Source: Leclercia sp. AS011 | GTDB taxonomy: Bacteria; Pseudomonadota; Gammaproteobacteria; Enterobacterales; Enterobacteriaceae | Length of the DNA: 64,000 bases | NCBI RefSeq assembly: GCF_037152535.1 | Contig: NZ_JBBCMA010000001.1 | Coordinates: 1,612,001 to 1,676,000 of the forward strand | Reading direction: 5' to 3' | Part shown: positions 60,350 to 64,000 of the stretch, piece after piece | How positions within the stretch are numbered: the stretch's first letter is position 1 | Layout: each line of letters opens with the position of its first letter | The notes under the pieces: generated by a model | Seen by the model: only the letters and a program-made list of their open reading frames with translations | What the model was told of the DNA's origin: nothing | Databases searched by the model: none | Program-made: the position numbers and the translations under genes

Positions 60350-60960
60350 GACAGCGCCCCCTGCGCCCGGCTGTAACGCACCTTACGGTCAGCCAGCCCA
60401 TTCTGCCCGCCGTTGATGATCTGAGTGACGCGCACGATATCTCCGGAGTACAGCAGGCAACCGCGTAACGCGAAGAACCAGGCCGCCGACCGGGCAGCGT
60501 GTCGCTCCTGCTCCAGCAACTCTGGCGTACTGACCAGATCCAACTTGAGGGCAGTGCCGCATTTGGTGTAGTTATCACGCCCGGTGATCTGCAGCAGGCC
60601 ACGGCCACGATATTTCCAGCCGTCGCCCTCAGCGATGTTGCCCATGCGTCCGCCGTATACCAGGTTGGCGATTTGAGACTGACGGGCCGTCTGCTTACCA
60701 TCAACGCGGCCCAGCATCTCGCACTGATACGCCGTCAGGCGCTTGCCAAAAGTTTTCTTCATGCCGTCGACCGAGTAGTTGAAGTTCTCCACCAGCGAGG
60801 TAAAGCCTGCCGACTCGTGACCCAGCTGCGCGATGAACATGGCCTGATCGTTAAATGCGCTGATACCGAACTCTTTCATTGCCGCGTCGATATGCGGATA
60901 CCAGCGCGCAGCTAACCCGGCGCTTAGTCCAGCCGCCTTCTGAAATTGTTTCTGATTCAC
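60346..60960 (-). CDS. Endolysin, glycoside hydrolase family 19
   Basis: Peptidoglycan-degrading chitinase-like lysozyme, different from the lambda R transglycosylase. The 204 residues carry the GH19 core: AQLGHESAGFTSLVENFNYS with the catalytic glutamate, GDGWKYRGRGLLQITGRDNY and a C-terminal TQIINGGQNGLADR. No signal peptide is visible, so it needs the holin. The GTG at 60960 follows AAGGGG and places the conserved FQKAAGLS near the start; an ATG at 60990 with its own AAGGGAG is an alternative. Confidence 0.87.
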   Translation of the reverse strand: MNQKQFQKAAGLSAGLAARWYPHIDAAMKEFGISAFNDQAMFIAQLGHESAGFTSLVENFNYSVDGMKKTFGKRLTAYQCEMLGRVDGKQTARQSQIANLVYGGRMGNIAEGDGWKYRGRGLLQITGRDNYTKCGTALKLDLVSTPELLEQERHAARSAAWFFALRGCLLYSGDIVRVTQIINGGQNGLADRKVRYSRAQGALS

Positions 60961-61029
60961 TACTAACCCCTTATTAGGATCGGCGAGCATTAAGCTCCCT
61001 TGATGCTATGCAATCTATAAATCGAAGAC

Positions 61030-61052
61030 ATAAAAAACCCGCAAAAGCGGGA
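61030..61052 (-). terminator. Terminator within the lysis region
   Basis: CCCGC-TTTT-GCGGG followed by six T on the minus strand, ahead of the endolysin gene. Late transcription must pass it, as expected of Q-modified polymerase. Confidence 0.8.
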
Positions 61053-61177
61053 CGGAAAATTTATGTTAATCAGTCAGCTTAGAGGTGGCTCTGTTAAACT
61101 GCTCTTTCAGCTCGTCGATGTGTCAGCATCGGCGCACATGCGAATGAGGGATAGTGATTACCTCTGAAGGAGAAACT

Positions 61178-61381
61178 ATGTGGGTTATTCATCAAATTTC
61201 ATTTCTTAATCCAGAAACTGTCTCAACGAATATCAAACCAACACTTCACCTTACCGACAATCAGGGCGAAGGACGATCCATCAAGATTGATATGAGCCCT
61301 GAAGACATTCGCAAACTGTCCATAGGTCAATTGGAAGATATAGCTAACGGAAGGCTAACTATTGCTGAGGCTTTGCAATAG
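61178..61381 (+). CDS. 67-residue protein encoded against the lysis genes
   Basis: Plus-strand gene inside the minus-strand lysis cassette, beginning MWVIHQISFLNPETVSTNIK and ending LTIAEALQ. The GAAGGAG seven bases before the ATG is strong. No family recognised; it looks like a small soluble protein. Its end overlaps the convergent 51-residue gene by 23 bases. The orientation suggests independent expression in the lysogen. Confidence 0.55.
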   Translation: MWVIHQISFLNPETVSTNIKPTLHLTDNQGEGRSIKIDMSPEDIRKLSIGQLEDIANGRLTIAEALQ

Positions 61382-61514
61382 CCTGACTAAGCTTGGCAAT
61401 GTCACTTGCCACTGAAGAATCAATGCAACTCAATGCGTTATTAGTATTATCGAGTTGCATTTTCAATTCTTTTACCTCTTTTTCTATTGCCTCTATGCGT
61501 TGCTCTAAGGTCAT
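61359..61514 (-). CDS. 51-residue coiled-coil phage protein
   Basis: A short protein beginning MTLEQRIEAIEKEVKELKMQ, with clear heptads over the first 30 residues, ending IAKPQQ. CCGAGG precedes the ATG. It follows the holin gene by 84 bases, the space also containing a tiny MKQAQFL frame with its own AGGA. The function is unknown; small coiled coils are common in phage lysis regions. Confidence 0.55.
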   Translation of the reverse strand: MTLEQRIEAIEKEVKELKMQLDNTNNALSCIDSSVASDIAKLSQAIAKPQQ

Positions 61515-61598
61515 AATAATTCCTCGGAAACAGGAGAATGAAAAAACGCGACGGTTAACAAGTTGCCTACAGAAATTGTGCTTGTTTCATGGGGTTCC

Positions 61599-61934
61599 TC
61601 ACTTGGTGTCACCACCAAAGCGGACGTTAATAACTCGGTTTGCCACCGAACGGACCTGCTCGACGCCGACAAAGCCCAGCGCCCCGCCGATTGCAATGGA
61701 GAGGGATTGAGGAAGGTTTACGTAATCCAGAGCGGATACAGCCGTTAACGTCATGGCGCCGCACATCAGGCCCTCCAGCAACATCTTTTTCCAGCCGCCG
61801 CCGCCGTAGGCAATTCTCAGCACTGCCATCACCACTGAAAGCAGTACAGCGCCAATGGGTGTTTCACCACGCCACCAACTGTGGAGTAGATCGATTAACT
61901 CCGTCCAGGAGTGGGGGTCATTATGCATTTTCAT
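61599..61934 (-). CDS. Lambda-type holin with dual start
   Basis: Membrane protein that forms holes to release the endolysin and time lysis. The 111 residues have three membrane segments (about 27-44, 53-70 and 76-95), as in lambda S. The start MKMHNDPHS has Met-Lys-Met, like lambda S (MKMPEKHD), where start at Met1 or Met3 makes antiholin or holin. GAGG precedes it. It is the first gene of the lysis cassette. Confidence 0.82.
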   Translation of the reverse strand: MKMHNDPHSWTELIDLLHSWWRGETPIGAVLLSVVMAVLRIAYGGGGWKKMLLEGLMCGAMTLTAVSALDYVNLPQSLSIAIGGALGFVGVEQVRSVANRVINVRFGGDTK

Positions 61935-62035
61935 ATCTCTCACCTCGCTGGCTCGCGGGTGTTAGGTGGGAAGGTTCAGGCTCTCCGGATGAATTAACGA
62001 CAAGACCTCGATGGGGGTTTCCGGGAGCCTGAAAA

Positions 62036-62066
62036 AGAAAAAGGCCGCAAATTGGCAGCCTTTAGG
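62036..62066 (-). terminator. Terminator after structured RNA copy 2
   Basis: AAGGCTGCC-AATTT-GCGGCCTT followed by TTTCTTTTTC on the minus strand. Confidence 0.82.
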
Positions 62067-62109
62067 TAAGTGTTAACTAATAATCTACTTATGTGCTGGA
62101 CGTTTGTGA

Positions 62110-62202
62110 TGCCGGGTGCCTCCCGGTGACTCGTTACCAGTTATACGAGCCGCAAGCACACATATTCAACTGGATTGCCCCACCGCACAGGGGGATTCAC
62201 CG
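62110..62202 (-). ncRNA. Structured RNA repeat, copy 2 (C4/IsrK-like)
   Basis: Same conserved ends as the other copies; the inner helix here is CCAGTT/AACTGG. It follows a 63-residue gene and is followed by a minus-strand terminator, the same order as copy 1 behind its 75-residue gene. Confidence 0.6.
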
Positions 62203-62245
62203 CTTAAAAGTCTATAGCATATATTAAAGCGCACCGGTCTTTATT

Positions 62246-62437
62246 TCAAATATGTGGTGGCGTTAACGGTCCTGCTAAAATCTCAGCCTCTCCGTCATCA
62301 CAAATATCATCGCCCTGTGTGAGGTGCCATATACCTGTAATGATTCTGCCTATTTCAGGGTCTTCAGTTTCGCCATTAGTGTAATAAGCGACCTGCACCC
62401 TGCCCTTATGCTGTATCCAGTAGAAACCTTCTTGCAT
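62246..62437 (-). CDS. 63-residue phage protein flanked by structured RNAs
   Basis: A small protein beginning MQEGFYWIQHKGRVQVAYYT and containing GIWHLTQGDDICDDGEAEIL. It looks like a compact beta-rich domain typical of lambdoid accessory genes; function unknown. I start at 62437 after GAGGACGGTGAGT; the upstream in-frame extension to 62527 has no support. Structured RNA copy 3 lies upstream and copy 2 downstream on the same strand. Confidence 0.65.
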   Translation of the reverse strand: MQEGFYWIQHKGRVQVAYYTNGETEDPEIGRIITGIWHLTQGDDICDDGEAEILAGPLTPPHI

Positions 62438-62571
62438 ACTCACCGTCCTCTTCAAGCTCTGATAGAACTCATCAAGACGACAGTATCTGATCTGTTTACC
62501 GGAATCCATGCGTGATGTGGACGGCAAAGCCCATATCAGAACCGTGCAAAGAAGCTCATTGTTGAGTGTGA

Positions 62572-62665
62572 TGCCGGGTGCCTCCCGGTGACTCTGCGCC
62601 AGACCACAGAATCGCGCTACTCACCTGCCATGTCTAGTCGCCCCGCCGCATAGGGGGATTCATCA
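62572..62665 (-). ncRNA. Structured RNA repeat, copy 3 (C4/IsrK-like)
   Basis: Conserved ends with inner helix CTAGAC/GTCTGG on the minus strand (one G-U pair). No terminator follows; reading continues into the 63-residue gene, so this copy may be a leader. Confidence 0.55.
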
Positions 62666-62708
62666 CAGGCACAGCCTAGTCGTCTTCCTGCCATAAAGCT
62701 ATTTTTAT

Positions 62709-62724
62709 CTGTTTATATATTCAG
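62709..62724 (-). promoter_or_regulatory. Possible LexA-like site upstream of RNA copy 3
   Basis: CTGAATATATAAACAG keeps the CTG-N10-CAG frame of LexA sites but lacks the fourth base of one half. An equivalent CTGAATAAATAAACAG lies at 62961-62976 before copy 4. Confidence 0.3.
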
Positions 62725-62768
62725 TCTGAACAAAACGACCAGTAGTGCTGTGCTGGCTAAAGTCATAT

Positions 62769-62800
62769 AAAACAAAAAGGCCGCCAATCGGCAGCCTTAG
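62769..62800 (-). terminator. Terminator after structured RNA copy 4
   Basis: AAGGCTGCC-GATT-GGCGGCCTT followed by TTTGTTTT on the minus strand. A mutated version with a weakened stem follows copy 5 at 63021-63052. Confidence 0.82.
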
Positions 62801-62823
62801 AAATCTATAGTACTGGGACTGTA

Positions 62824-62917
62824 GTGCCGGGTGCCTCCCGGTGACTCTATGCTAGACCACAGAATCGCGTCATTCACCTCCAAGTCTAGTCGCCCCGCCG
62901 CATAGGGGGATTCACCA
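62824..62917 (-). ncRNA. Structured RNA repeat, copy 4 (C4/IsrK-like)
   Basis: Conserved ends with a perfect inner helix CTAGAC/GTCTAG (62852-62857 and 62884-62889), followed by a strong terminator. No small gene lies immediately upstream, so this copy looks like a stand-alone RNA. Confidence 0.62.
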
Positions 62918-63076
62918 CAGGCGCAGCCTAATCGTCTTTCTTCAATAAAGCTAACTTTATCTGTTTATTTATTCAGTATGAACGAAAAAGACCGGCGGTA
63001 CTATGAAGACCAGAATCATATAAAACAAAAAGGCCGCCAATCGACAGCTTTGGAAATAGACGATACTGAGGTTGTG

Positions 63077-63180
63077 GTGCCGGGTGCCTCCCGGTGACCC
63101 TGCGCTAGACCACAGAACCGCGTTTTACAAACCCGACTCGTTTTGCCTAGTCGCCCCACCGCTAAGGGGGATTCACCACC
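63077..63180 (-). ncRNA. Structured RNA repeat, copy 5 (C4/IsrK-like)
   Basis: Conserved ends with inner helix CTAGGC/GTCTAG on the minus strand (one G-U pair, which would be a mismatch on the plus strand). Its terminator block has lost two pairing bases. Confidence 0.58.
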
Positions 63181-63203
63181 CGCGCACTGTACGCGGCTTG
63201 CAT

Positions 63204-63277
63204 CTTAAAAGATACATTTTAATTACCTTTTATTAATAATAACAACCCGCCGTAGCGAGTTTTATGTATCTTTTAAG
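63204..63277. repeat. 14-base perfect inverted repeat around a stable hairpin
   Basis: CTTAAAAGATACAT at 63204-63217 and its exact complement at 63264-63277, 46 bases apart. Between them AACTCGC-TACG-GCGGGTT (minus strand) forms a hairpin with a stable UACG loop, then T-rich sequence. It could be a bidirectional terminator or the edge of an inserted element. Confidence 0.6.
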
Positions 63278-63318
63278 TCCGTGTCGTAGAAACCACTCTT
63301 AACAGAGTACGATAGTTT

Positions 63319-63349
63319 TTGCGTACGCGTTAGCGATTTTGTAAAATCG
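63319..63349 (+). promoter_or_regulatory. Promoter and operator of the ParB-like gene
   Basis: TTGCGT (63319) and TAAAAT (63342) spaced by 17 bases. The -35 side overlaps the palindrome GCGTACGC, and the -10 lies inside the inverted repeat CGATTTT-GT-AAAATCG (63334-63349), a likely repressor site. Confidence 0.65.
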
Positions 63350-63381
63350 GCCTTTACACCAGTAAAACTATAAGGACCGAT

Positions 63382-64000
63382 ATGTTTGGCAAAATAAATT
63401 TGACTACAAAAGCCTTATCTACGTTGCAACTAGATACGAGTAACCCAAGGCTTTTAGGTTATAAAAAACAAGGTAAACTACAAACGGAAAAAGAAATCAT
63501 CTCTCTGATGATGGCTCGCTATGGCATACGAGAATTAATAAACTCAATATTATCCAATGGATTTTATCCTGATGAAATTCTATATGCCATACCAGATAAA
63601 AATCAGCCTAATAAAAGAGTAATAGTAGAAGGAAACAGAAGACTAACAGCTTGCAAAGTATTAAAAAAACCAAATATCCTTAAAGGCACGGAATTTTCCA
63701 ATTTAATTTCAAAGATTGAACGACACCCTAATTATAATGCAGCCATTGAAACCATTAAAAAATTAAACCTTGTAGAACTGAGTAGTCGCTCTGCAGCCAG
63801 AACTTATATAGCGTCCAAGCACACTAAAGAATCTATAAAGAGATGGAGTGTATACACGCAGGGTGCATACTATATTGATTTATTATCTGAATTTGATAAC
63901 ATCAACACACTTAGAGCATCAATCAATAATAGCGTATCTACTTCAAGAATACGAGGCGTTATTTTATTCACTAGATTAACCGATCAAATACTAGAACTTC
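63382..64000 (+). CDS. ParB/sulfiredoxin-like domain protein, 3' end beyond window
   Basis: At least 206 residues, open to the window edge. The N-terminal part resembles the ParB-like nuclease/CTPase domain: LDTSNPRLLGY, then GIRELINSILSNGFYPDEIL and the hallmark VEGNRRLTACKVL, which in this fold binds nucleotide. The following region is helical. It has its own promoter and AAGGA ribosome site, is encoded against the phage late genes, and is markedly A+T-rich. These are marks of independent cargo (a moron) rather than a structural gene. Similar stand-alone ParB-like proteins occur in phage defence and partition settings. Its partners, if any, lie beyond the window. Confidence 0.75.
   Translation, partial: MFGKINLTTKALSTLQLDTSNPRLLGYKKQGKLQTEKEIISLMMARYGIRELINSILSNGFYPDEILYAIPDKNQPNKRVIVEGNRRLTACKVLKKPNILKGTEFSNLISKIERHPNYNAAIETIKKLNLVELSSRSAARTYIASKHTKESIKRWSVYTQGAYYIDLLSEFDNINTLRASINNSVSTSRIRGVILFTRLTDQILEL

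Larger units (their letters stand above)
62572..63180. repeat. Tandem repeats of about 254 bases carrying copies 3-5
   Basis: Three successive copies start at 62572, 62826 and 63079. The spacers between them share an A+T-rich block and the AAGGCCGCCAATCG terminator block, showing a recent tandem duplication. Confidence 0.75.

Noticed and set aside
59746..60376. Plus-strand frames opposite the Rz/Rz1 genes
   Set aside because: Antisense shadows of the spanin genes with no family resemblance.
62572..63180. A CRISPR-like array in the tandem repeats
   Set aside because: Units are about 254 bases with conserved structured ends and similar spacers, not short repeats with unique spacers, and no cas genes are near.
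59034..63180. Type I toxin-antitoxin (hok/sok-like) explanation of the RNA repeats
   Set aside because: No short hydrophobic toxin frame accompanies the copies, and the pairing pattern differs from hok/sok.

Overview
The window is a piece of an enterobacterial chromosome of the Enterobacter/Leclercia/Lelliottia type, running into a lambda-like prophage. The host assignment rests on near-identity of many proteins to their E. coli K-12 counterparts, a gene order matching the E. coli ynjE-to-yeaQ region, and a visibly higher G+C content. The genus cannot be fixed from this sequence alone.

Bases 1-29,400 are core chromosome: ynjE (5' end cut by the window), ynjF, nudG, ynjH, gdhA, topB, selD, ydjA, sppA, ansA, pncA, yeaC, msrB, gapA, yeaD, yeaE, mipA, yeaG-yeaH, a TonB-dependent copper receptor, yeaL, nimR/nimT, a glutamine-amidotransferase paralogue, yeaO, dgcP, yoaK-yoaJ and yeaQ. 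Differences from E. coli as I remember it are a carboxymuconolactone-decarboxylase gene next to ynjF, the copper receptor in place of yeaI-yeaJ-yeaK, and the amidotransferase after nimT. Two small RNAs lie here. One is a clear RyhB paralogue with a Fur-type operator at 29,118-29,211. The other is an unnamed candidate at 27,181-27,256.

Bases 29,480-32,200 are lower in G+C and carry a small membrane protein, an MFS exporter and a divergent LysR regulator. They are bracketed by two related terminators. The second belongs to a displaced 3' end of icd (32,205-32,435), the mark of a prophage integrated in icd.

From there to the right edge lies a lambda-like prophage read mainly on the minus strand. 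From its attachment end inward it holds an IS6 transposase remnant, a CSS-EAL c-di-GMP phosphodiesterase, a LexA-box operon with a catalytically dead UmuD-like protein, tail fibre genes, then the lambda late block in reverse (J-I-K-L-M-H-T-G-V-U-Z-FII-FI-E-D-C/Nu3-B-W-A-Nu1). Next come a near-perfect lambda cos site (58,478-58,540), the lysis cassette (Rz1, Rz, a GH19 endolysin, a lambda-type dual-start holin) and an accessory zone.

The accessory zone (58,600-64,000) is the most unusual part. It contains five copies of a structured RNA element whose inner helix covaries between copies, several followed by minus-strand terminators and resembling C4/IsrK-type phage antisense RNAs. At the right edge, an A+T-rich gene for a ParB-like protein lies on the opposite strand under its own palindrome-covered promoter and runs out of the window. 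Integrase, repressor and early genes must lie further right.
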